Positions 1 through 7,839 of a stretch of DNA of 64,000 nucleotides are shown one piece after another (within the stretch, counting starts at the first letter, position 1; each line of letters begins with the position of its first letter). A program made the translations under genes and the position numbers. Source of the DNA: Pseudomonadota bacterium (GTDB lineage: Bacteria > Pseudomonadota > Gammaproteobacteria > Steroidobacterales > Steroidobacteraceae); NCBI GenBank assembly GCA_023391335.1, contig JAEWBG010000038.1:1-64000 (forward strand), in the 5' to 3' direction. The notes under the pieces are model-generated. The model had not been told where the DNA came from, ran no database searches, and saw only the letters and a list, made by a program, of their open reading frames with translations.

Positions 1-195
1 CGCACATGGATGTGCCAATGCCGCGAGAGCCAGGACGGCGAGAGCGGCCGAACCCGATTCTCCTTTACAGACCCAAGTCTGTCCGGTAATTTCCCGCGCC
101 GTGAAGCGAATCATTAAACGCACGACCACCATTAAGCGATGCCCAGCGGGGTGTCCTGGCGGTTTGCGCGCGTAACGATCGCAAGAACCGAATCC
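1..195. other. left edge: no confident gene
   Basis: I cannot assign a gene here. On the minus strand a frame stays open from an ATG at 114 to the window edge (38 codons) and contains an Ala/Leu-rich stretch that could be a signal peptide. It has no Shine-Dalgarno before the ATG, and alternating Ala/Leu codons are common by chance in GC-rich DNA. The plus-strand frames end without similarity I recognise. The stretch may be the 5' leader of asd (see the hairpin at 196-232). Confidence 0.3.
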
Positions 196-232
196 AAAGG
201 CCCCGCCGGAATCCGACGGGGCCTTTTCGTTT
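196..232 (+). terminator. rho-independent terminator or attenuator before asd
   Basis: A perfect 10-bp stem (196-205 with 217-226) extends inward by three more pairs past one mismatch to a 3-base loop. It is followed by TTTTCGTTTG, the classic intrinsic-terminator layout for the plus strand. It ends only about 40 bases before the asd start codon, so asd is either read through it or has a very short promoter. An upstream GCGGGG at 146-151 is complementary to CCCCGC at 201-206 and could form a competing helix. Attenuation is therefore possible but is inference. Confidence 0.75.
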
Positions 233-272
233 GTGGCCCCTGAGCGGACCGGTCCTACTTAGAGGAAATCGC

Positions 273-1334
273 ATGTCCGCCAGTCCTGCCGCAGCTTCGT
301 CGCAATCGCGACGTGTCCCCAACTTACGTTCGCCCGTGGTCGCCGTCGTCGGTGCGACCGGCGCAGTGGGTGTCGAACTGATCCATTGCTTGGAGCAGCG
401 TAAGTTTCCACTCTCGTCCCTGCGCCTGTTTGCGTCCGCCCGTTCCGCCGGCAAGAAAATGAAGTATGCGGGACGAGATGTCGTGGTCGAAGAGCTGACC
501 GAAAGCGCACTGGAGGGCATCGACGTCGCATTGTTTTCCGCGGGCGGTGCCACCTCGAAAAAGTTTGCTCCCTATCTTGCGGAGCGCGGCACGGTCGTGA
601 TCGACAACTCGTCGGCGTTCCGCATGCGCGATGACATTCCGCTCGTCGTGCCCGAGATCAATGCAGGCGCGGTCGCGAATCATCCGAACATCATCGCGAA
701 CCCCAACTGCGCGGCCATCATCAGCATTACGCCCCTATGGCCCATTCATCAGGTCAATCCGGTGCGGCGGTTGATCCTATCGACGTACCAAGCTGCTTCG
801 GGAGCGGGAGCGGCGGCGATGGAAGAACTGCAAGAGGCCACGCGCGCTCACCTGGCGGGTCAAACGTACGAACCAAAGGTGCTGCCGCATCCGTACGCGT
901 TCAACGTGTTTAGCCACAACACGAAGATCGATCCGGCAACGGGCTACAACGAAGAAGAAGCCAAGGTCATTCAAGAGACCCGCAAGATTTTCGGCGCGCC
1001 GAATTTGCGAGTGTCCGCAACGTGTGTGCGCGTGCCGGTGCTTCGTGCGCATTGCGTTTCGATAACGGCCGAGTTCGAGCGCTCAATTACGCCAGATCAG
1101 GTCCGGGAAATCCTGAAATCGGCACCGGGCGTTAAGCTCGTCGATGACGTCGAGCGCAACTACTTCCCGATGCCGAAGGATGCGTCAGGCCAAGACGCGA
1201 TTTTGGTGGGCCGCATTCGCCAGGATCTGAGCGATCCGGATGGCCGTTCCATCTCCATGTTCGTTGCAGGCGATCAGCTCTTGAAGGGTGCAGCACTGAA
1301 CGCCGTGCAGATCGCCGAACTTATCTGCCGCTGA
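273..1334 (+). CDS. asd: aspartate-semialdehyde dehydrogenase
   Basis: 353 aa. It reduces aspartyl phosphate to aspartate semialdehyde with NADPH, the branch point to lysine/diaminopimelate, threonine and methionine, in the cytoplasm. The N-terminal Rossmann segment shows VVGATGAVG, and the catalytic cysteine is Cys146 in NPNCAA. The later S/T-rich QAASGAG segment also fits the family. I chose ATG 273 because AGAGGAAA lies 5-12 bases upstream. A longer in-frame extension to 231 would start inside the terminator T-tract. Length is normal for the Gram-negative USG-1-like branch. A hairpin follows at 1346-1370. Identification is confident. Confidence 0.95.
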   Translation: MSASPAAASSQSRRVPNLRSPVVAVVGATGAVGVELIHCLEQRKFPLSSLRLFASARSAGKKMKYAGRDVVVEELTESALEGIDVALFSAGGATSKKFAPYLAERGTVVIDNSSAFRMRDDIPLVVPEINAGAVANHPNIIANPNCAAIISITPLWPIHQVNPVRRLILSTYQAASGAGAAAMEELQEATRAHLAGQTYEPKVLPHPYAFNVFSHNTKIDPATGYNEEEAKVIQETRKIFGAPNLRVSATCVRVPVLRAHCVSITAEFERSITPDQVREILKSAPGVKLVDDVERNYFPMPKDASGQDAILVGRIRQDLSDPDGRSISMFVAGDQLLKGAALNAVQIAELICR

Positions 1335-1345
1335 CAAGCGCCAAG

Positions 1346-1372
1346 CGAGGAGGACGTGACGTCCTCCTCGTC
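1346..1372 (+). terminator. hairpin after asd
   Basis: A near-perfect inverted repeat (CGAGGAGGACGT facing its complement) starts 12 bases after the asd stop. The stem is strong but is followed only by TCT rather than a T-run, so termination is likely but not textbook. Confidence 0.55.
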
Positions 1373-1418
1373 TCACAGATCTTTGCTTGAACTGGCCAAG
1401 CCTATCGGGGCAGCATCG

Positions 1419-1430
1419 GTTACCGGTAAC
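1419..1430. promoter_or_regulatory. 12-bp palindrome, possible LacI-family operator
   Basis: GTTACCGGTAAC is a perfect 12-bp palindrome with a central CCGG, 107 bases upstream of the GH9 gene. Operators of LacI/GalR-family sugar regulators are typically even palindromes with a central CG, and the gluconate repressor site has the GTTA-N4-TAAC form. No regulator gene lies nearby, so binding is inferred from shape only. Confidence 0.4.
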
Positions 1431-1537
1431 ACGCAACTTGAACTCTGAGGCGATTTGCGTGACTAATCGGCACTGCGGAATGCGGGGGATGCAAGGTCCG
1501 CGGCACAGATTCGATTCCTTTTCGATAAGGCAGTGAT

Positions 1538-4003
1538 ATGAAATTGAAATGGCGGCGGCTAACTGCGCTCTGCGTCGTTCTGAGCGCGTCTTTGTCATCT
1601 CATGCTGCGAGCGACTCCGCGCAGCTCAAATTGAATGACAAGGAATACTTCACGACACGAGGGCTCGACGTTCTCGTCTTCAGCAATTGGTACGACGGCA
1701 ACTTCAGCGATTCGAAAATCGCCGGCATTGAATTGATTCATCATGGCGTGCGCACGGCGACGAACGGCGATGTGCGTCTGAGCCCGACTCCGGAACAGTG
1801 GGATCCAACGCCGACACTGAAGGCGCGCAATGTCGACAAGAAGACCGGCGCCATCGATGCGCGACTTGCGTATCCGCAATACAACTTCGAATACGTCATT
1901 CATGCCGAACCCACAGCCGCTGGCATGTTGTTCCGAGTCGTGCTCGACAAGCCTTTGCCCCGCGAACTCGAAGGTCACGCGGGATTCAACTTGGAATTCC
2001 TCCCTTCGGCTTACTTCAGCAAGACGTACCTGATGGATCAATCGAGTGGCGCGCTGCCGCTGTATCCGTCCGGCCCCACGTCGCGCGATGACAAAGGCAA
2101 TCCTGTGCGATTGCCGATCGCACAAGGACACACGCTGACGCTCGCACCCGAAGACGTGCAGCGGCGTGTGACGATTACGTCGAAGACTGCAGAACTCGGC
2201 TTGTTCGACGGTCGCAATCAAGCGCAGAACGGTTGGCTGGTCGTACGCAGTCTGCTTCCTTCCGGTCGCAAAGGTGCGGTGCTCGAATGGAATTTGCAGG
2301 CGAGCACGATTCCGAATTGGACACGCCCCGCCTCGATTGCGCATTCGCAGGTTGGCTATCACCCCGATCAAGCGAAGGTCGCGATTATCGAAACCGATCC
2401 CAATGCGAGCGCGCCTGCTTCAGCTCGCCTCTTGAAGATCGGCGCGGATGGCAAAGAGACCGAAGCATTCAATAGCGCGCCGAAGCAGTGGGGCAACTAC
2501 TTGCGCTATCGCTACTACACGTTCGATTTCTCTCAGGTACGCGATCCCGGCTTGTACGTGATCGAATCGGCGGGTCAGCGCACTCATACGTTCCGCATCG
2601 CGAATGACATTCTGGCGACGGCATGGCATCCGACTCTGGATGTGTATTTCCCAGTCGCGATGGATCACATGTTCGTGAATGAAGCGTATCGCGTGTGGCA
2701 CGGGCTCTCGCACATGGACGACGCGCGTCAGGTGCCCGAGAACAAGGAGCACTTCGATTTGTACGGCGAAGGTCCGACGAACGATTCGCCTTTCAAGGCA
2801 GGCGAGCACATTCCGGGCTTGAACATCGGCGGCTGGTTCGATGCGGGCGACTTCGATCTTCGCACCGAAACTCACTATGCCGTCGTGCGCTCCCTCGTCG
2901 ATTCGTGGGAGCGCTTCAAGCCGACGCGCGATGAAACGACCATCGACGAGGACAAGCGTCGCGTGGAAATGCATCGTCCCGATGGCACGCCGGATCTGAT
3001 TCAGCAGATCGAGCACGGCACTCTGTATCTGCTCGCTCAATACCGGGTGTTCGGCCACGCGATTCCGGGCGTTGTCGAGCCCGATCTGGGTCAGTACACG
3101 CACCTTGGCGATGCAGCGAGTAAGACCGACGGCAAGGTCGACGATCCGAACGATCCGAACTCGCCGCACGACGATCGCCTCGCGTTCACGACGGCGACTA
3201 CGGCCCTGAATTACGGATCTAGCGCTGCATTGGCGGCAGCCAGCCGCGCGCTGCGTGGCTACAACGACGCGCTTGCGGATGAGTGCTTGAGCACGGCGAA
3301 GAAGGCGTGGGCGTTCGAGCATGGACGCACGCCGAATCTGTTCCACATCGGCAATACGACGGGCGGCAATGTCGAGGACGAGGAATTGCACGCCGCGGTG
3401 GAATTGCTGATCGCGACGCGCGATCCGCAGTACGCCAAGCGTGTGGGAGAGTTGTGGCCGGCGATCGAGAAGCGATTCATGTGGAATGCGTCCGATGTTG
3501 TGCGTGCGATTCCATACATGGATGCCGGCTTCGCGACGAAGGTTCGCGCGCGCGCTGAAGCGTATAAAGCCCAATCCGCCGAGATGCTGAAAGAGAATCC
3601 ATTTGGTGTGCCAATCACGCGCGGCGGATGGGCAGGCAATGGCGCTGTCGTTGGTTTTGCAACGAACAACTACTACCTGCACCGCGCGTTCCCAGATCTG
3701 TTCGACAAGCAAGCGACCTTGCAGGGTCTGAATTATTTATACGGCACGCACCCCGATTCGGACATTTCGTTCGTGTCGGCTGTGGGCACGCACTCCAAAA
3801 CAGTTGCTTATGGCAATAACCGCGCCGACTTCACCTTCATTCCGGGCGGTGTCGTTCCGGGCGTATTGATCCTGAAGCCAGACTTCCCAGAAAACAAAGA
3901 AGACTGGCCCTTCCTTTGGGGCGAGAACGAGTACGTGATCAACATGGGATCGAGCTACATCTTCCTGGTGCACGCTGCCCAAGAGCTGCTGAATGAAAAG
4001 TAG
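1538..4003 (+). CDS. glycoside hydrolase family 9 (endoglucanase-type), exported
   Basis: 821 aa. It probably hydrolyses beta-1,4-glucan or related beta-glucosidic chains by inversion, outside the cytoplasm. Residues 1-24 form a signal peptide (KLKWRR, hydrophobic core, SHAA). A long beta-rich N-terminal region and an Ig-like CelD_N domain (about 270-355, beginning near HSQVGYHP) precede the (alpha/alpha)6 catalytic domain. The DAGD motif gives Asp435 and Asp438 as the water-activating pair. The C-terminal GENEYVIN supplies the general acid (Glu796 or Glu798). It stands alone with its own promoter region and leads a probable saccharide-use group with the next two genes. Substrate could equally be xyloglucan or mixed-linkage glucan. 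Confidence 0.88.
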   Translation: MKLKWRRLTALCVVLSASLSSHAASDSAQLKLNDKEYFTTRGLDVLVFSNWYDGNFSDSKIAGIELIHHGVRTATNGDVRLSPTPEQWDPTPTLKARNVDKKTGAIDARLAYPQYNFEYVIHAEPTAAGMLFRVVLDKPLPRELEGHAGFNLEFLPSAYFSKTYLMDQSSGALPLYPSGPTSRDDKGNPVRLPIAQGHTLTLAPEDVQRRVTITSKTAELGLFDGRNQAQNGWLVVRSLLPSGRKGAVLEWNLQASTIPNWTRPASIAHSQVGYHPDQAKVAIIETDPNASAPASARLLKIGADGKETEAFNSAPKQWGNYLRYRYYTFDFSQVRDPGLYVIESAGQRTHTFRIANDILATAWHPTLDVYFPVAMDHMFVNEAYRVWHGLSHMDDARQVPENKEHFDLYGEGPTNDSPFKAGEHIPGLNIGGWFDAGDFDLRTETHYAVVRSLVDSWERFKPTRDETTIDEDKRRVEMHRPDGTPDLIQQIEHGTLYLLAQYRVFGHAIPGVVEPDLGQYTHLGDAASKTDGKVDDPNDPNSPHDDRLAFTTATTALNYGSSAALAAASRALRGYNDALADECLSTAKKAWAFEHGRTPNLFHIGNTTGGNVEDEELHAAVELLIATRDPQYAKRVGELWPAIEKRFMWNASDVVRAIPYMDAGFATKVRARAEAYKAQSAEMLKENPFGVPITRGGWAGNGAVVGFATNNYYLHRAFPDLFDKQATLQGLNYLYGTHPDSDISFVSAVGTHSKTVAYGNNRADFTFIPGGVVPGVLILKPDFPENKEDWPFLWGENEYVINMGSSYIFLVHAAQELLNEK

Positions 4004-4020
4004 TGATGAGCTAACCCTCC

Positions 4021-4060
4021 GAGGCCGTGGCCAGCGCCACCATCGCATGGCTGCGGCCTC
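4021..4060. terminator. hairpin between GH9 and TolB-like genes
   Basis: GAGGCCG near 4021 can pair with the CGGCCTC ending at 4060 across a long, partly self-complementary loop. There is no T-run. It may end the GH9 transcript, with low certainty. Confidence 0.3.
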
Positions 4061-4138
4061 CAGTTGGCATTTGTTAACGCTGCATTAGTGTGAAGCACGT
4101 ATTATCCCGGCGGGGGATCACCGACACGGGAGACCGAC

Positions 4139-5665
4139 GTGCACAACAAGAAATGGTACGGGTTCCTGCTGTTCGCTTGCTGCTTAAGCGGGCCGACAGC
4201 ATGGAGCGCGGCAGTTGGGGAATTTTCCGATCATCAGGATGTGGGCGCCCCAAAGAACGCGGGCACGACCACCTACAACGGCGCGTCGCAGGAATATCGA
4301 CTCACTGCGAGCGGCACCAACATGTGGGGGACTCGCGACGAGTTCCAATTTGCGTTTCGCAAGATAAAGGGCGACTTCATCGTCCAAGCGCGCGTCGAAT
4401 TCGTCGGCGCGGGCACTGATCCGCATCGCAAAGCAGGTTGGATCGTACGTCGCAGTCTCGATGCCGACTCGCAATACGTCGATGTCGCTCGACACGGCGA
4501 GGGCCTCACTTCGCTTCAATACCGTAAGCAACAGGGCGGGGTGACGGAGGAGCAACCTCAACCGGCTGCGAAGGGCTCCGATGTCCTGCAGTTGGAGCGT
4601 CGCGGCAACACGTACATTCTTTCCGCTGCGAAATATGGCGACACGTTCACTGTCGCGCAGATCGCAGACTTCGATCTCGGCGAAGAGCCCTATGTGGGGC
4701 TGTTCTTGACCGCGCACAATCCAGAAGTGATCGAGCAAGCGATCTTCCGCGACGTGCGCATCATCAAGCCAGCGAAACCGGACTTCGTGCCCTACAAGGA
4801 TTACATCGGCACTCGTTTGGAAATCCTGGATCTCGAATCCGGGCATCGCCAGCTCGTTTACAGCTCCAAGCAACCGTTCGAAGCGCCGAACTGGATGAAC
4901 GACGGCAGCGCATTGATCTTCAACAGCAGCGGCGGTGATCCGGAATATCGCGGCCGGCTGTATCGATTCGATCTCACTACGCGCCAGCCGACTCGTATCG
5001 ACACGGGCTTTGCGATTCGTAACAACAACGATCACGTCCTTTCATTCGACGGCACGATGATCGGTATCTCCGATCAAAGCACCGACGAACATCAATCCAC
5101 CGTCTTCACGCTGCCCGTGACGGGCGGCACACCGAAGCGCATCACGAAGTTCACGCCGTCGTATTTGCACAGCTGGTCGCCGGACGGCAAATACCTGGTC
5201 TACACGGGTGGACGTAAAGGCAACTTCGATATCTATCGAATGCCCGTCGACGGCAGCGGCAATGAAGTTCGCCTCACAAAGGATGCGGCATTGGACGATG
5301 GTCCGGAGTACAGCCGCGACGGCAAGTACATCTACTTCAATTCGACGCGTAACGGAAAGATGCAGATCTTCCGCATGAATGCCGATGGGAGTAACCAGCA
5401 AGCACTCACCAATGATGGGTACAACAACTGGTTCCCGCATTTCTCTCCGGACGGCAAATGGATTTCGATGATCAGCTATATCGACGAAATCTCACCGACG
5501 GATCACCCGTACTACAAGCGCGTGTACCTGCGTTTGATGCCTGCGGAAGGCGGTACGCCGAAAGTGATTGCCTATCTGTACGGTGGCCAGGGCACGATCA
5601 ATGTGCCTTCGTGGTCGCCGGACGGCAAATCCTTAGCTTTCGTCAGCAACTCAGATATGGAGTGA
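4139..5665 (+). CDS. exported TolB-like beta-propeller protein with N-terminal lectin-like domain
   Basis: 508 aa with a GTG start. A signal peptide (residues 1-24, ending TAWSA) is followed by a jelly-roll region (about 25-210) resembling DUF1349/LamG-type concanavalin folds. Then come repeated WD40/PD40 blades with the TolB signature SPDGK at several places. It has no TolB-specific partner genes, so it is not the Tol-Pal TolB. Its position after a GH9 gene and before an oxidoreductase suggests a role in binding or processing plant-type saccharides. Oligogalacturonate lyases (PL22) share the propeller fold, but I cannot see their catalytic residues with confidence. Molecular function is unknown. 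Confidence 0.75.
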   Translation: MHNKKWYGFLLFACCLSGPTAWSAAVGEFSDHQDVGAPKNAGTTTYNGASQEYRLTASGTNMWGTRDEFQFAFRKIKGDFIVQARVEFVGAGTDPHRKAGWIVRRSLDADSQYVDVARHGEGLTSLQYRKQQGGVTEEQPQPAAKGSDVLQLERRGNTYILSAAKYGDTFTVAQIADFDLGEEPYVGLFLTAHNPEVIEQAIFRDVRIIKPAKPDFVPYKDYIGTRLEILDLESGHRQLVYSSKQPFEAPNWMNDGSALIFNSSGGDPEYRGRLYRFDLTTRQPTRIDTGFAIRNNNDHVLSFDGTMIGISDQSTDEHQSTVFTLPVTGGTPKRITKFTPSYLHSWSPDGKYLVYTGGRKGNFDIYRMPVDGSGNEVRLTKDAALDDGPEYSRDGKYIYFNSTRNGKMQIFRMNADGSNQQALTNDGYNNWFPHFSPDGKWISMISYIDEISPTDHPYYKRVYLRLMPAEGGTPKVIAYLYGGQGTINVPSWSPDGKSLAFVSNSDME

Positions 5666-5746
5666 CGGTCGACGGCGGTGCACGAGACGTTCGTGTGCCG
5701 CCGCACGTCGCAATGGCCGATGCGGTTAGAACAAGAGGTCACAATC

Positions 5747-6850
5747 ATGAATGATGTCTCTCGCCGATCTTTCATCGCTCAAACTGCAACGGTTGCTGCT
5801 GCAGCGCCGCTCCTTGCGAGCAGCTTAAGCAAAGCGGCCGCAGAATCGCCCAAGAAGAAGTTGGGATTTGCTCTGTGCGGACTGGGCAGTCTCAGCACCC
5901 ATCAAATCGCTCCAGCCTTGCAGAAGACGAAGAACTGCCGTTTGGCGGGCATCATCACGGGCACGCCTGCGAAGGCCGAGGAGTGGAGCGCGAAGTACAA
6001 CATCCCCAAGAAGAACATCTACAGCTACGACACGATGTCCAAAATGGCCGACAACCCGGACATTGACGTGGTGTACGTGGTCACGCCGAACGCATTGCAC
6101 GCTCGAGATACGATCGCTGCAGCGAAAGCGGGCAAACACGTCTTCTGCGAAAAGCCGATGGAGATCTCCACGGAAAAATGCGAGCAGATGATCGATGCGT
6201 GCAAGCAAGCGAACCGGATGTTGGGAATTGGATATCGCTGTCAGTTCGAGCCTAATCACCTGGAGTGTGTACGCCTCGCGCGTTCGAAAGAATTCGGCGA
6301 TCTGCGCATCATTCAAGGCGGATTCGGCTTTCAGATCGGCGATCCGGCGCAGTGGCGATTGCACAAAGCCCTCTCCGGCGGCGGCGCGCTGATGGACGTG
6401 GGTATTTACGTGCTGCAAACCTCGCGCATGTTGACCGGCGAAGAGCCTATATCTGTTTTCGCCGCCGAAACGAAAACCGATCGCCAGAAATTCGCCGAGG
6501 TCGATGAGACGATCACATGGCAGGCAAAATTTCCGAGCGGCGTGATCGCGAATTGCACGACGACGTTCAAGGTTAATGGCCTGCAAGGATTCCGCGCGTT
6601 TGCGGAAAAGGGCTGGTTCGGTTTGGACCCTGCCTACTTTTACAACGGCATCCACGGCGTTCGTAGCGATGGCAAGGAAATCAACATCCATCAGGACGAT
6701 CAATTCGCCGCGGAGATGGATGACTTTGCACAGTGCATCATGGACAAGCGCCAATCGAAGGTCTCAGGCGAAGAAGGTTTGCGCGATGTGCGCATTCTGA
6801 TGGCGATCTATGAGTCGGTGCGTACGGGGAAGGAAGTGAAACTGGGGTGA
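5747..6850 (+). CDS. Tat-exported Gfo/Idh/MocA-family oxidoreductase
   Basis: 367 aa. It is probably a periplasmic NAD(P)-dependent sugar or polyol oxidoreductase, like glucose-fructose oxidoreductase. A twin-arginine signal (SRRSFIA, residues 5-11) and an Ala-rich h-region precede the Rossmann domain. The family EKP motif (CEKPMEIS) and GGGALMDVGIY in the C-terminal domain are present. I chose ATG 5747 because the Tat motif lies directly behind it and GAGG sits just upstream; the in-frame extension to 5678 adds nothing recognisable. It follows the TolB-like gene by 81 bases in the same direction. Twin-arginine export is typical when the cofactor is bound before translocation. Confidence 0.85.
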   Translation: MNDVSRRSFIAQTATVAAAAPLLASSLSKAAAESPKKKLGFALCGLGSLSTHQIAPALQKTKNCRLAGIITGTPAKAEEWSAKYNIPKKNIYSYDTMSKMADNPDIDVVYVVTPNALHARDTIAAAKAGKHVFCEKPMEISTEKCEQMIDACKQANRMLGIGYRCQFEPNHLECVRLARSKEFGDLRIIQGGFGFQIGDPAQWRLHKALSGGGALMDVGIYVLQTSRMLTGEEPISVFAAETKTDRQKFAEVDETITWQAKFPSGVIANCTTTFKVNGLQGFRAFAEKGWFGLDPAYFYNGIHGVRSDGKEINIHQDDQFAAEMDDFAQCIMDKRQSKVSGEEGLRDVRILMAIYESVRTGKEVKLG

Positions 6851-6865
6851 CGAAACGTGGATGGT

Positions 6866-6913
6866 GGTTCGGGGATCGTGGGTCGCCGAACCCCGAACCC
6901 CGAAGCCCGAACC
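6866..6913. repeat. heptad array, two inverted arms without a spacer
   Basis: Plus-strand units of 7 bases with consensus GGTTCGG run from 6866 to 6886. Directly abutting them, four units of the complementary sense (CGAACCC) run to 6913. The two arms therefore face each other with no loop sequence. The array lies between the oxidoreductase stop and the GST gene and carries no open frame of note. Confidence 0.8.
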
Positions 6914-7049
6914 AAACGGCGGGTTTCTTCAGTGCAAAATTGCCGCTACAGCGGCCACCTCTATGCCGGTGCGATTTCACGCCAACTGTCTGCTGCATTC
7001 TCATCGGTCCTGATCGAGAATGGCGCTCCGTCACCTCGGAGTCGCGAAT

Positions 7050-7733
7050 ATGTTGCAGCTCTACATCGCCAATAAGAACTACTCCTCCTGGTCGCTGCGC
7101 CCTTGGGTGCTGATGCAGGAGCTGGCGATTCCTTTCGAGGAAAAGCTGCAGCACTTCCTGCCAGGTTCGAGCTACACGGCGTTCAAAACATTTTCGCCGA
7201 GCGGAAAAGTGCCGTGTCTTGTCGACGGCGACATCGTCGTGTGGGACTCACTTTCCATTGCGGAGTACGTCGCCGAAAAGAATCCGCGAGTCTGGCCTGA
7301 AGATCGCGGTGCGCGTGCTTGGGCGCGCAGTGCGGCAGCCGAGATGCATTCCGGTTTTGGCAGCTTGCGCGAGCAATGCGGTATGAGCTGCGGCATTCGC
7401 GTGAAGCTTCATCAGATCGGGCCCGATTTGCAGCGCGATCTGGATCGACTCAGCGAACTTTGGAATGAGGGTCTGAAGCGATTCGGCGGCCCGTTTCTGG
7501 CAGGCAAGGCGTTCACCGCCGTCGATGCGTTCTTCTGCCCGGTCGCGTTTCGAATCCAGACGTATGGACTGAAGTTGGACGATGCGTCGCTGCAGTACGC
7601 TGCTCGCCTTCGCGATTTGCCTTCGATGCGATCGTGGTATGAGGCTGCACTTCGCGAAACGTTCCGCGATGAACCTCATGACGAAGATACGCGTCGATAC
7701 GGCACGTGGCTGCAGGACTTGCGAGCGGGTTGA
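7050..7733 (+). CDS. glutathione S-transferase family protein
   Basis: 227 aa, cytoplasmic. The N-terminal thioredoxin-like domain begins LYIANKNYSSWSLRPW, a pattern found in a GST subgroup with serine-type active-site residues. GKVPCLVDGD and WDSLSIAEYVAE (about residues 52-75) form the glutathione-binding part, and an all-helical C-terminal domain follows. The start at 7050 sits immediately at the domain start; an in-frame ATG at 7020 adds ten residues with no family counterpart. It could detoxify electrophiles; substrate unknown. Heptad and nonamer repeat arrays lie on both sides. Confidence 0.85.
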   Translation: MLQLYIANKNYSSWSLRPWVLMQELAIPFEEKLQHFLPGSSYTAFKTFSPSGKVPCLVDGDIVVWDSLSIAEYVAEKNPRVWPEDRGARAWARSAAAEMHSGFGSLREQCGMSCGIRVKLHQIGPDLQRDLDRLSELWNEGLKRFGGPFLAGKAFTAVDAFFCPVAFRIQTYGLKLDDASLQYAARLRDLPSMRSWYEAALRETFRDEPHDEDTRRYGTWLQDLRAG

Positions 7734-7744
7734 AGCAAGACGCA

Positions 7745-7826
7745 ACACATAGAGCACAAAGACATACAAGGAGCACATAGAAAATCATTTTTGTGCTCTG
7801 CGTTTATCTATGTGCTCTTTGTGTCC
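7745..7826. repeat. nonamer-type inverted array (CACATAGAG / CTATGTGCT)
   Basis: Left arm 7745-7780 and right arm 7789-7826 are built of roughly 9-base units (CACATAGAG, CACAAAGAC type) in opposite senses, separated by about 8 bases. It is an AT-richer relative of the CACGGAG nonamers at 15.4-15.6 kb. It fills the space between two convergent genes (GST and selO), so it might also serve as a bidirectional terminator. Confidence 0.75.
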
Positions 7827-7839
7827 GTTTGGTGATCTT

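Noticed and set aside
1..114. Partial minus-strand gene with a signal peptide at the left edge
   Set aside because: Only 38 codons visible, no Shine-Dalgarno before the ATG, and the Ala/Leu run is expected in GC-rich noncoding DNA. Not called as a CDS.
2420..3712. Long minus-strand open frame (430 codons) inside the GH9 gene
   Set aside because: It is antisense to a complete GH9 domain, is Arg/Val/Ile-rich without any family motif, and has the composition expected from the codon bias of the real gene.
4139..5665. Tol-Pal system TolB
   Set aside because: Has propeller SPDGK repeats but an N-terminal lectin-like domain and no tolQRA/pal neighbours.
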